Assembly (NCBI GenBank): GCA_003520925.1
Contig: DOTV01000167.1
Coordinates: 1 to 9,754 of the forward strand
Direction of reading: 5' to 3'
Length of the DNA stretch: 9,754 nucleotides
Source: Bacteroidales bacterium
GTDB lineage: Bacteria; Bacteroidota; Bacteroidia; Bacteroidales; VadinHA17
Shown: in pieces, positions 1 through 6,204 of the stretch
How the letters are laid out: every line of letters starts with the position of its first letter
Position numbering within the stretch: position 1 is the first letter of the stretch
The notes under the pieces: model-generated
What the model was told of the DNA's origin: nothing
What the model saw: only the letters and a program-made list of their open reading frames with translations
The model's database searches: none
Position numbers and translations under genes: made by a program

Positions 1-226
1 GGTGTGTTCATATTAAAACAATGACAATACTATTTGATTCTAAATCAATCGTCTTCTCCTGTCTTTTCACCATCTGAATTAAAATTGTAAATTATCATTC
101 CGAAGTCAGTAATTATAAAAAATAACACTGACAATAAGGGGAAATCCAATAAATCCAAACAACAAATTTCTGAATCAGGGTATAAAAAACAGGATTTATC
201 TTGTTACCCGGAAATGAGTATTTGAA

Positions 227-251
227 TACCGGCATATGTCAAATGCCGATA
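227..251 (-). terminator. Terminator-like hairpin after the YD-repeat lipoprotein gene
   Basis: Read on the minus strand, TATCGGCAT and ATGCCGGTA form a 9-bp stem with one G-U pair and a 7-nt loop, starting 7 nt after the stop codon at 259. The stem can be lengthened by TTTG pairing with CAAA across a 2-nt bulge. The mismatch present on the plus strand becomes a wobble pair on the minus strand, which favours a minus-strand RNA structure. The following U-tract is weak, so this may be a 3'-end stabilising hairpin or a poor intrinsic terminator. Confidence 0.45.
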
Positions 252-258
252 CAAAAGA

Positions 259-1080
259 TCATTCAAAATAAGTATAGGTTCTCTCCTCTATTACAACATT
301 TCCTCTGTCATCCTTGACAACAGCTTTTGTCCAGTTGCCTTTCTGGTCGTATTCATAAGTAAAATAATTCGAATCCGTGACCTTTTTATCCTTATCATAG
401 AATTTCAGCTCGGACATTTTTCCTTTTTCATTATATTTTACTTCAGCGGCACCATCAAAACCACTGGAAGGCATAATTGATTCTCCCCGGATGAACTGGC
501 CATTATCATTATACAAATAAATCCCTTTCATTCCGGGAACATTTTTATAATCATAATATTGACTGATAACAGTATCTTTACCTGAAGCAATATAGTAAGT
601 ATATCTGGCAAGCAATGTATCTGCAACAGGACGATATGCTGATAATTCAACAATCTCTCCGTCTGCATTGCATTTAAGTTTATGGTATACTCTTAAAGTA
701 TCCCTGCTGATGCGTTTTGCTGAAGCTAATGCATTATTCTCCTTGCCCATTTCCCATTTGGTGACGGAATTACCATTTTCATCAATTAAGTTGCAGCTTA
801 ATAATGTTCCGTTATTATCAAAGAGAGCTTCAAAGTCATTGGTCCAGTTTAATGAATCCCGGTCTTTAATTGTAATGGGATTACCTTTTTTAAAGGTACT
901 GCCCTCAGGAATTGCCCAGTAGTTTTTTTCGACCACCTTTTCGACTTTACCGATAAGCTTTTCAGGGTAACTGCCGTAAGGTGTATAATCTCCAAGTTTT
1001 GTGTAGCTGGCAGGGTTATTATTTTTGCAGCCTGTGGCAACAAAAATAAATGCCATTAAAAGAAACAGAAGTTTTCTCAT
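259..1080 (-). CDS. Lipoprotein with YD/WG-like beta-hairpin repeats
   Basis: This is a 273-residue predicted lipoprotein. It begins with a short basic n-region and a hydrophobic core, followed by the lipobox VATGC with the lipidated Cys at residue 18. The mature part is polar and rich in Asp, Asn, Gly and Tyr. It carries several 'YN/D-x-x-G' hairpin units: FDNNG near 87, NADG near 138, YNDNG near 190, YNEKG near 216, and YDQKGNW followed by DDRGNVV near 244-263. This pattern is typical of Bacteroidota lipoproteins with YD- or WG-type repeats, which are usually anchored in the outer membrane; no enzymatic motif is visible. The ATG at 1080 is well placed for the signal peptide, and a good promoter lies about 60-90 nt upstream. 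The gene appears to be transcribed alone, with a hairpin just after the stop. The exact function is unknown. Confidence 0.85.
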   Translation of the reverse strand: MRKLLFLLMAFIFVATGCKNNNPASYTKLGDYTPYGSYPEKLIGKVEKVVEKNYWAIPEGSTFKKGNPITIKDRDSLNWTNDFEALFDNNGTLLSCNLIDENGNSVTKWEMGKENNALASAKRISRDTLRVYHKLKCNADGEIVELSAYRPVADTLLARYTYYIASGKDTVISQYYDYKNVPGMKGIYLYNDNGQFIRGESIMPSSGFDGAAEVKYNEKGKMSELKFYDKDKKVTDSNYFTYEYDQKGNWTKAVVKDDRGNVVIEERTYTYFE

Positions 1081-1138
1081 AAGACATAAAGTTGGTTTTA
1101 AGACACTAGATTTTGAAAATGAAAATCATTACCGTAAT

Positions 1139-1169
1139 CAAAATTAAACCATTAAAAAGACGAAGTCAA
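1139..1169 (-). promoter_or_regulatory. Bacteroidota-type promoter for the YD-repeat lipoprotein gene
   Basis: On the minus strand TTG (1169-1167) is followed after exactly 20 nt by TAATTTTG (1146-1139). This matches the primary-sigma consensus of Bacteroidota, a -33 TTG and a -7 TAnnTTTG. Transcription would start near 1132, giving a leader of roughly 50 nt before the ATG at 1080. It lies in the gap between the upstream operon's last stop and this gene, which supports an independent transcription unit. Confidence 0.55.
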
Positions 1170-1255
1170 TTTTATTTTAGCAAATGCCCCGGGCTGCTGA
1201 TTTTCGAGTGCTAATATTAAAAATATGTAGTTTATCCCAGGTTATACGGAGTACT

Positions 1256-1501
1256 TTATTTAGAAAAAGTACCTTCATCACCTCCTTGACGGTTCATCGG
1301 ATTGTCGCCATTATTTTTCCCCTTAATTCCCAGTAAAAATTTAAGATTTTCCAGAGCAATTCTTCGATTTGTTCTTCTGTCCCCGGGATTCTTTGGCATA
1401 TATCTTCTTGCCCGATAATCTCGTACCCCGTTTACAAAAAGCATCACAATAACAATACACACCCAAACACCAAATAACCATTCTCCAGGAATATCTCCCA
1501 T
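1256..1501 (-). CDS. Small single-span membrane protein, third gene of the hydrolase/beta-barrel operon
   Basis: This is an 81-residue protein with one clear transmembrane segment at about residues 9-26 (WLFGVWVCIVIVMLFVNGV). A strongly basic stretch follows (RDYRARRY... RRTNRR), then a Gly/Asn-rich polar tail. By the positive-inside rule the tail should be cytoplasmic. I chose the ATG at 1501 because it starts 10 nt after the upstream stop codon. The same frame stays open to a GTG at 1597, which would add 32 hydrophobic residues but overlap the beta-barrel gene by 86 nt. That extension reads like a shadow of the beta-barrel gene's conserved-looking 3' end. I do not recognise the family. Its position suggests co-expression with the two genes before it. 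It could be spurious, but the spacing and the clean membrane segment argue for a real gene. Confidence 0.55.
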   Translation of the reverse strand: MGDIPGEWLFGVWVCIVIVMLFVNGVRDYRARRYMPKNPGDRRTNRRIALENLKFLLGIKGKNNGDNPMNRQGGDEGTFSK

Positions 1502-1511
1502 GGGTAAATAA

Positions 1512-2348
1512 TTAATTTTTTGTTTTTCCGGTTCTGCTCCCAAATATAAAATCCAATGCCGGCCATAGTTGAGTATGATAACCAAAAGGATAATCACCCC
1601 ACGAAAACAAGTAGCCTCCTTTTATCCGGAGGGAGCCCTTTGCCGACCACATAACGGAACCTGAATTTTCAATAAAAATATTGTCACTTGTACGGGTTAT
1701 CAGAATGATCCGGACCAATTGTTCAAAATACAGGTTCTTCGCAATTGTCCCTTTGAATGAAATCCCCGATTTTATTGACACACCTTCATAGTATTGAGCC
1801 ATCCTTTGATAAATATTGGGGATATCAATTGATGACTGATAATCAGGTTTCCCGTTTCTCAGGGTAAATGAGAAACCTGCAAATGCATTTGCGATTGAAG
1901 ATTTCCCGATTTGTTTTGAAGCGATAATTGTATTTGACACATTAACCATAAACGGGAAACTGAACTGTGGCGAAATCAATCCCCCCGTGCCTTTGAAACT
2001 TACTGCATTTAAAAATAAAGTCGGATAACTAACCGAGCTCTCGGTTGCAACATTAACTCCTTCCCCTGATCTGACTGAAAACTTAATTCCCCCATTGGGG
2101 AGAATGGGCATCAGCAAACCGTAAGACCTGACCTCAATCTTATTCTTAAGTCCCAGTCGGAAAGACTGAAAAATCCCGCTTTCCCATTTTCCTGCAGGAA
2201 GAAGAAACGCAGTATTGTCAGTCCATTTTTCAGTGATCAGGTTTTCCTGTGAATTAACAATGACGGTGAAGCTGAAAAAGAAAAACATCAAAAGAATCAA
2301 TCGGTTCCTAACCTCAGATTTTGTTGTAATTTGGCTGATTGTTTTCAT
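1512..2348 (-). CDS. Predicted outer-membrane beta-barrel protein
   Basis: This is a 278-residue exported protein. The N-terminus has a long n-region, a very hydrophobic core (about 17-31, including FFFF) and a probable signal-peptidase site around 'VNSQ'. The rest consists of alternating short amphipathic strands and Gly/Asn/Ser turns. Near the start it has the pattern TAFLLPAGKWESGIF, then a 'RLGLKNKIEVRSYGLLMPILPN' type segment. This resembles Bacteroidota outer-membrane barrel proteins with a 'LP-x-GK-x-E-x-G ... G-x-x-x-x-I-E ... PN' signature. The end is aromatic and strand-like (HTQLWPALDFIFG) before a short basic tail. No catalytic motif is seen. The start codon lies only 3 nt after the stop of the hydrolase gene, so translation is probably coupled. 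The role may be transport or surface exposure; the substrate cannot be read from the sequence. Confidence 0.7.
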   Translation of the reverse strand: MKTISQITTKSEVRNRLILLMFFFFSFTVIVNSQENLITEKWTDNTAFLLPAGKWESGIFQSFRLGLKNKIEVRSYGLLMPILPNGGIKFSVRSGEGVNVATESSVSYPTLFLNAVSFKGTGGLISPQFSFPFMVNVSNTIIASKQIGKSSIANAFAGFSFTLRNGKPDYQSSIDIPNIYQRMAQYYEGVSIKSGISFKGTIAKNLYFEQLVRIILITRTSDNIFIENSGSVMWSAKGSLRIKGGYLFSWGDYPFGYHTQLWPALDFIFGSRTGKTKN

Positions 2349-2351
2349 GAT

Positions 2352-3473
2352 CTAATTTCTTTTTAAGATCAACTCCCCTCCAACAGGTGCATGGTCAGAT
2401 TCCAGTGTGAAGTCCTGTCGCACAAATGATGCTCCACTCCGCCAGCGATTATTTGTGAAAAGATAGTCGAGGGTTCTGTCCCAGAAGTGTCCCGGACGCG
2501 TTGTATGAGTGAAATAAGCCTCCTGGTTGGATAGATACTGGCCCGGGGTTATAACGCTCTGGTACGAATCATAAAGAGACACGATCCACTCTTTTTCGGG
2601 AGTGTAATCACAACCAATCTTATGCATAGGGTCATTGCCCTGTTGATGGAATGACTCACCAGGGCACATATCTTCGATGCAGTAATCAGTTTTATCACTT
2701 CCGGGGGGCAGCGTGTTCAGATCTCCACCCGCAACAAAGAATTTACCTGATTCCGACATAATGTCAAGTTCTTCTTTAAACTCTTTAAGGTTTTTAAACT
2801 TTGTATCGTCGGTGGCAAACGCCGATGCATGTATATTTAGAAGAACCAGATCCTTATACCCGGGAATTTCTACAGTTGCTTCCAACATACAGTAACGCTC
2901 ATAGAAGTATCTCTCAATGGCAATCTGATCCTGTCTCCTGTCGAGCTGGAACCTTTTTGCATCTTTCAGTTTCCACCTCGACAGAATAGCATTTGTCTCC
3001 TCAATTCTTCCCAGACCATCACTTGGCACGAATTGGGCTTTCCATTGTAAACCGAAAACAGCATAATTAAAGTCAGTTTTATCAAGGAGCCATCTTAGCT
3101 CATTGACATATGCAGAACGGGAGGAATTGATATCAGCCTCCTGAAGCAGCAGGATATCAGGATTGACCTGCCTGATCCTTGCTGCTATCAATTCAAGATT
3201 GGCTAATATCTCTTCTTCCGAATAGATAACCTTGTAGCCACATGCGTCACCGAACCAGGGACCCCTGCCAAAACCGTACCTGATATTCCAGGTCATTACA
3301 ACAATTGAGGAATCAGGAATCAAAGCTTCCGCTTTCTGGTCCTTTTCTATATACCCGCCTTCTTCCACTTCTTTAAAACCGGTTGCAGGCATTTCACATG
3401 ACCTGCTAATGACCAGAAAAACTAAAAGTCCTGATGCGAAGAGAAAGAACTTTAGTTTTTTAAATCTTTTCAT
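2352..3473 (-). CDS. Membrane-targeted endonuclease/exonuclease/phosphatase (EEP) fold hydrolase
   Basis: This is a metal-dependent phosphoesterase of the EEP (DNase I-like) superfamily. The signature residues are all present, numbered from the ATG at 3473: TWNIR with Asn63, LLQEAD with Glu112, NIHAS with His215, GGDLN with Asp251 and Asn253, LDYLF with Asp336, and SDHAPV with Asp360-His361 near the C-terminus. This full set predicts an active enzyme. Substrates in the family include nucleic acids, inositol phosphates and sphingomyelin, and I cannot choose among them. The N-terminus (MKRFKKLKFF and a hydrophobic run) is a signal peptide or anchor. Cys26 follows 'ISRS', a poor lipobox because of the Arg, so lipidation is uncertain. 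In-frame ATGs at 3494 and 3536 would lengthen the protein to 380 or 394 residues; none has a Shine-Dalgarno. I chose 3473 because it gives the most compact signal sequence. It is the first gene of a three-gene operon. Confidence 0.85.
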   Translation of the reverse strand: MKRFKKLKFFLFASGLLVFLVISRSCEMPATGFKEVEEGGYIEKDQKAEALIPDSSIVVMTWNIRYGFGRGPWFGDACGYKVIYSEEEILANLELIAARIRQVNPDILLLQEADINSSRSAYVNELRWLLDKTDFNYAVFGLQWKAQFVPSDGLGRIEETNAILSRWKLKDAKRFQLDRRQDQIAIERYFYERYCMLEATVEIPGYKDLVLLNIHASAFATDDTKFKNLKEFKEELDIMSESGKFFVAGGDLNTLPPGSDKTDYCIEDMCPGESFHQQGNDPMHKIGCDYTPEKEWIVSLYDSYQSVITPGQYLSNQEAYFTHTTRPGHFWDRTLDYLFTNNRWRSGASFVRQDFTLESDHAPVGGELILKRN

Positions 3474-3551
3474 AAAATCAGGTTTATTTTTCATCAGTAA
3501 TAATTTTGATTTCAATGGTCTGATTGAACCGCACATGATTGGAAATTATAT

Positions 3552-3565
3552 TCAAACTTGTTTGA
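3552..3565. promoter_or_regulatory. Dyad upstream of the EEP hydrolase operon
   Basis: TCAAAC and GTTTGA are perfect inverted arms separated by two T residues, in the noncoding region before the operon (57 nt or more from the second possible start at 3494). The symmetry fits a small dimeric regulator's operator. The site is short and AT-rich, so chance is a serious alternative. No good -33/-7 pair was found in this intergenic stretch. Confidence 0.2.
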
Positions 3566-3768
3566 GTATTTTGGCAATCATGTGGGTTTCATAAAATCAA
3601 AATAGCGGTTCTGTTCACCCGCAGAAGTGACTCATCTTTATTGCTATAATCTTCTCTTTTTGCCTCAACAATCTTATTTATCTTCTCCGGAAATTACTAT
3701 TTGAGAATTTAGCTGTAAGTTACACCCTTATAACTCCGAAGTCAAATAAATCTGCTTCACCTTATAAT

Positions 3769-4338
3769 CTATTCAGGGACATCTGATTTAAACAGGATTG
3801 AGCGACTGAAAGCTACCTTTGGTCTTTCTGAAATTTTAAATCCTGTGTGTTCCGCCAGCTTTGTCATCGATTCAAACGCTCTTAAAGGAACATGAAATTT
3901 AGGCTCAATTATGAAGAGAGTTCCATCATTCTTAAGAGATGATTTCAATTCCCTGAAAAGTCTGTCCTGATCAGGTACCTCATGAACCATCCAGAATGCC
4001 AGAATAAAATCGACTTTTTGCGAAATGCCGATCGTATCTTCCCTGCATTTATGTAATTCAATTCTTTGTTCCAGATCTGTTCCCCCGATTTTCACGGCAA
4101 CCCTGTCAAGCATCCCCTGCTGAAGATCTGCCGCAATGACTTTCCCTCCTAAGCCTGCCAGTTTCGCCAGCTCAATTGTAAAATAACCAGGTCCGCAACC
4201 CAGATCAAGTACAGTCATCTCTTTTCTGACATACGCTTCAAGTATCTTCGCTGGTTTGTGAAACAGCCTTCTTATTGAATTGTCAAGACTACCAGCTAAC
4301 CCAGCCGGACAGACATATGGATGCTTATTTCGGATCAT
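3769..4338 (-). CDS. Class I SAM-dependent methyltransferase
   Basis: This is a 189-residue Rossmann-fold methyltransferase. Numbered from the ATG at 4338, it shows an N-terminal CPAGLAGSLDN motif (10-20) and then 'IRRLFHKPAKIL'. The glycine-rich SAM loop LDLGCGPG is at 44-51, and the acidic residue that binds the ribose hydroxyls is Asp71 in IAADLQ. The post-II region DFILAFWMVHEV is at 110-121 and a late IIEPK strand at 143-147. It is cytoplasmic; the acceptor is unknown, as the family is mostly characterised only by its SAM-binding part. The frame is open to a TTG at 4380, but the ATG at 4338 places the CPxGLAGSLDN segment close to the N-terminus, as I recall for this subfamily. It lies 64 nt downstream of the reductase gene in the same direction. 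A -7-like TATCTTTG at 4369-4362 lacks a TTG at -33, so co-transcription with the reductase is more likely. Confidence 0.85.
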   Translation of the reverse strand: MIRNKHPYVCPAGLAGSLDNSIRRLFHKPAKILEAYVRKEMTVLDLGCGPGYFTIELAKLAGLGGKVIAADLQQGMLDRVAVKIGGTDLEQRIELHKCREDTIGISQKVDFILAFWMVHEVPDQDRLFRELKSSLKNDGTLFIIEPKFHVPLRAFESMTKLAEHTGFKISERPKVAFSRSILFKSDVPE

Positions 4339-4402
4339 TGAATTAATATTTGAACCGTATCCAAAGATAGGTTTTTGCAATCAGAAGGTAATCACCATTC
4401 TA

Positions 4403-5719
4403 TCAAACCATTCCCAGATCTGAATATGCTGCCTGAAGCAGTGTTCTTATTGATACACCATAAGGACATGCTGATTCACATTTCCCGTCACAACCAGCAC
4501 ATTTCTCCAGCTTAGCTCCTGCAAGCTCATTATATTTCTGCATTGCATACTTCTCCCTGCCCTGCCCCAGATAATAATGATGATACCGCATGATCGTATT
4601 TACCGGAATCTTATAAGGACACTGGCTTTCACATATCCCGCATGCGTGCCGGCAATAAAGGTGATTGCAGTTCTCTTTCAGCCACTTCATGTCTTGGGTG
4701 ATGCCGGCATTCAGTTTGATTCCCGATAAGGAAATATATGGATCTATTTCATCAAAGGATCTCAATGAAATGAATACCGAGCTTACTGCAGGATTATCGA
4801 ATACGAATCCGACAGCTGCTTTTCTTCTTGCAGAAGGATCCGACAAACCCACCTTGCCAAGGTATTCTTCTCCTGCTTTCTGTCGTTCCATGGCTGATTC
4901 ATACCTGTACTTCATGTTTTCGGAAACCGGACTATTATTCTCCTTCAGCTTGTTCACAGTATTAATAAGCTCAAGGTACCTGCCATTGAATGGATCCGTT
5001 TTCATAAGGGTGGCACCCACATTCTTCTCTGCACAAGCCTTAAGTATCTTATTCCCCATCTCCTGTTGCACATAGTTGTAAACAAAGAGAACATGGTCAA
5101 ACCTTCCATCCTCAACAGCTCCACAGATTATCTGCTCCATATTTTCCCGGGCCGCAGAGGGATATTCCGAACCATGACAGGAGATTCCGCAATATTTAAC
5201 CCTGCCTTCACTTTTCAGCTGATTGAAAGCTTCATGGAATTCATTGTTTTTGAACTCTTCCTGTGAAGATGGATTCCAGTACATCATCCCATCAAGGTAA
5301 TCACTGTTGAGCCTTTCAATGCATTTTCGGACTCTCAGAACTATGTCATCCTTCTTATCACTTTTTGCGATAATGAATTTGCTGTTTATAAAAAGTGATT
5401 CCCTTTTGAATCCCCTTATGCTTTTCCCGACAAGTATCTCATTGTTCCCATTGCCATAGAACTCAGCAGTATCTATTATATTTACTCCTGTATCAAGAAT
5501 AGCCTTCAGGAGGTTTTCATCGTTTATCATAACCGGACCGCAGCCAATGTCAGAAACCCGGAAGCCGGTCCGGCCGAGAGTTCTGTAGTCTTTAATTTTA
5601 GATTTAACAGTATCCTGAGGGTATGAGTTTGCAGGAATTATTCCTGTTAATCCTGCACCGGCCAGTGCAGCTGTTGAATTAGCCAGAAATTTTCTCCGGC
5701 TTACTTTTATTGATTTCAT
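4403..5719 (-). CDS. Tat-exported aldo/keto reductase with C-terminal ferredoxin-like domain
   Basis: This 438-residue protein begins with a twin-arginine signal, SRRKFL at 7-12, followed by a mild Ala/Gly hydrophobic stretch. Export of a folded, cofactor-loaded protein is therefore expected. Residues about 43-335 form an aldo/keto reductase TIM barrel: RTLGRTGFRVSDIGCG at the start, Asp83 and Tyr88 in IIDTAEFYG, Lys114 in NSK, KYCGIS near 175, and the typical late barrel segment NPAVSSVFISLRSFDEI near 309. The fourth catalytic residue, usually His after 'YLD-x4', appears to be Trp148 (YLDGMMYWNP). The C-terminus has two Cys clusters: C356-x3-C360-x2-C363-x3-C367-P and C407-x2-C410-x3-C414-x3-C418-P, which should bind two [4Fe-4S] clusters. 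Such fusions are common in Bacteroidota and their substrates are mostly unknown. The start at 5719 is fixed by the Tat motif. The methyltransferase gene follows on the same strand. Confidence 0.88.
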   Translation of the reverse strand: MKSIKVSRRKFLANSTAALAGAGLTGIIPANSYPQDTVKSKIKDYRTLGRTGFRVSDIGCGPVMINDENLLKAILDTGVNIIDTAEFYGNGNNEILVGKSIRGFKRESLFINSKFIIAKSDKKDDIVLRVRKCIERLNSDYLDGMMYWNPSSQEEFKNNEFHEAFNQLKSEGRVKYCGISCHGSEYPSAARENMEQIICGAVEDGRFDHVLFVYNYVQQEMGNKILKACAEKNVGATLMKTDPFNGRYLELINTVNKLKENNSPVSENMKYRYESAMERQKAGEEYLGKVGLSDPSARRKAAVGFVFDNPAVSSVFISLRSFDEIDPYISLSGIKLNAGITQDMKWLKENCNHLYCRHACGICESQCPYKIPVNTIMRYHHYYLGQGREKYAMQKYNELAGAKLEKCAGCDGKCESACPYGVSIRTLLQAAYSDLGMV

Positions 5720-6204
5720 ATGTTTTTGGGTATAATAGAATTGTAAAATAGCATTTTACCTCCACTTTAGTTTGTTGAACATCAAATTTCTGAAATAATT
5801 CAACCCGTGTCAATTAAATTTTAAGCAACTGCATAATTCAGGTTTTAATCTTCATCTTGGGAAACGAATAACCTTTACTATTTATAGCCGTCCCAAAGTG
5901 AATAACATTTTCTGGAGTTGACTGCTTGTTGTTTCCAAATGTATGATATTCTTTGTCAGACCTCCTTTTGAAGTGGTCAGAGAAGATCGGATTTTTCAAA
6001 ATCAGACAGTTACGATACCGTTTTTTCTGGAAAATATAAAGTATTTAATCAGTACTAAACTAAGATAGTGTGAAATAGATTGTTTGTTTCGAAAACCTTG
6101 CAAGTTCTAAAGTAGCTTTGAACACAATGTGTCATGCAATTGTAAAAAGGAATATTCTAGATTTAGTATTTCTTTACACTAAAAATTTGGGAATGAGATA
6201 AACA
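5720..6204. other. Intergenic region between the propeller protein gene and the reductase gene
   Basis: This 485-nt AT-rich stretch has no supported gene on either strand. It carries the dyad at 5743-5759 near the reductase start. A minus-strand -7-like TACATTTG is present at 5943-5936, but no TTG lies at the right distance, so I do not call a promoter. I found no convincing terminator for the propeller gene; the 5-bp hairpin around 6121-6133 is too weak to count. Confidence 0.6.
5743..5759. promoter_or_regulatory. Inverted repeat just upstream of the aldo/keto reductase start
   Basis: GTAAAAT and ATTTTAC are perfect 7-bp arms around a 3-nt spacer (AGC), 23 nt upstream of the ATG at 5719. 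The position between the likely promoter and the start suits an operator or a leader hairpin. The arms are mostly A/T, which raises the chance of coincidence. Confidence 0.3.

Noticed and set aside
98..108. Motif TCCGAAGTCA shared with 3735-3744, and partly with 1161-1168
   Set aside because: A 10-base match between noncoding AT-rich regions of this size is expected by chance; only the 1161-1169 copy sits at a credible -33 position.
1176..1200. GC-rich imperfect hairpin (AGCA...TGCT around CCCGGG) downstream of the three-gene operon
   Set aside because: It pairs better on the plus strand, has a 3-nt bulge, and no T-run follows it on the minus strand, so it is not a convincing terminator for the operon.
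1502..1597. Longer form of the small membrane protein starting at a GTG at 1597
   Set aside because: It would overlap the 3' end of the beta-barrel gene by 86 nt, while an ATG at 1501 lies 10 nt after that gene's stop.
4339..4380. Longer methyltransferase form starting at the TTG at 4380
   Set aside because: The start codon is rare and the extra 14 residues precede the N-terminal CPxGLAGSLDN motif typical of this type; the ATG at 4338 is a better start.
4665..5266. Plus-strand open frames of 136 and 66 codons opposite the reductase
   Set aside because: They lie wholly antisense to a well-supported gene and show no domain, signal or start context of their own.
6113..6120. Plus-strand TAGCTTTG matching the -7 consensus
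   Set aside because: The nearest TTG elements are 12 and 26 nt upstream, outside normal spacing, and no plus-strand gene follows.
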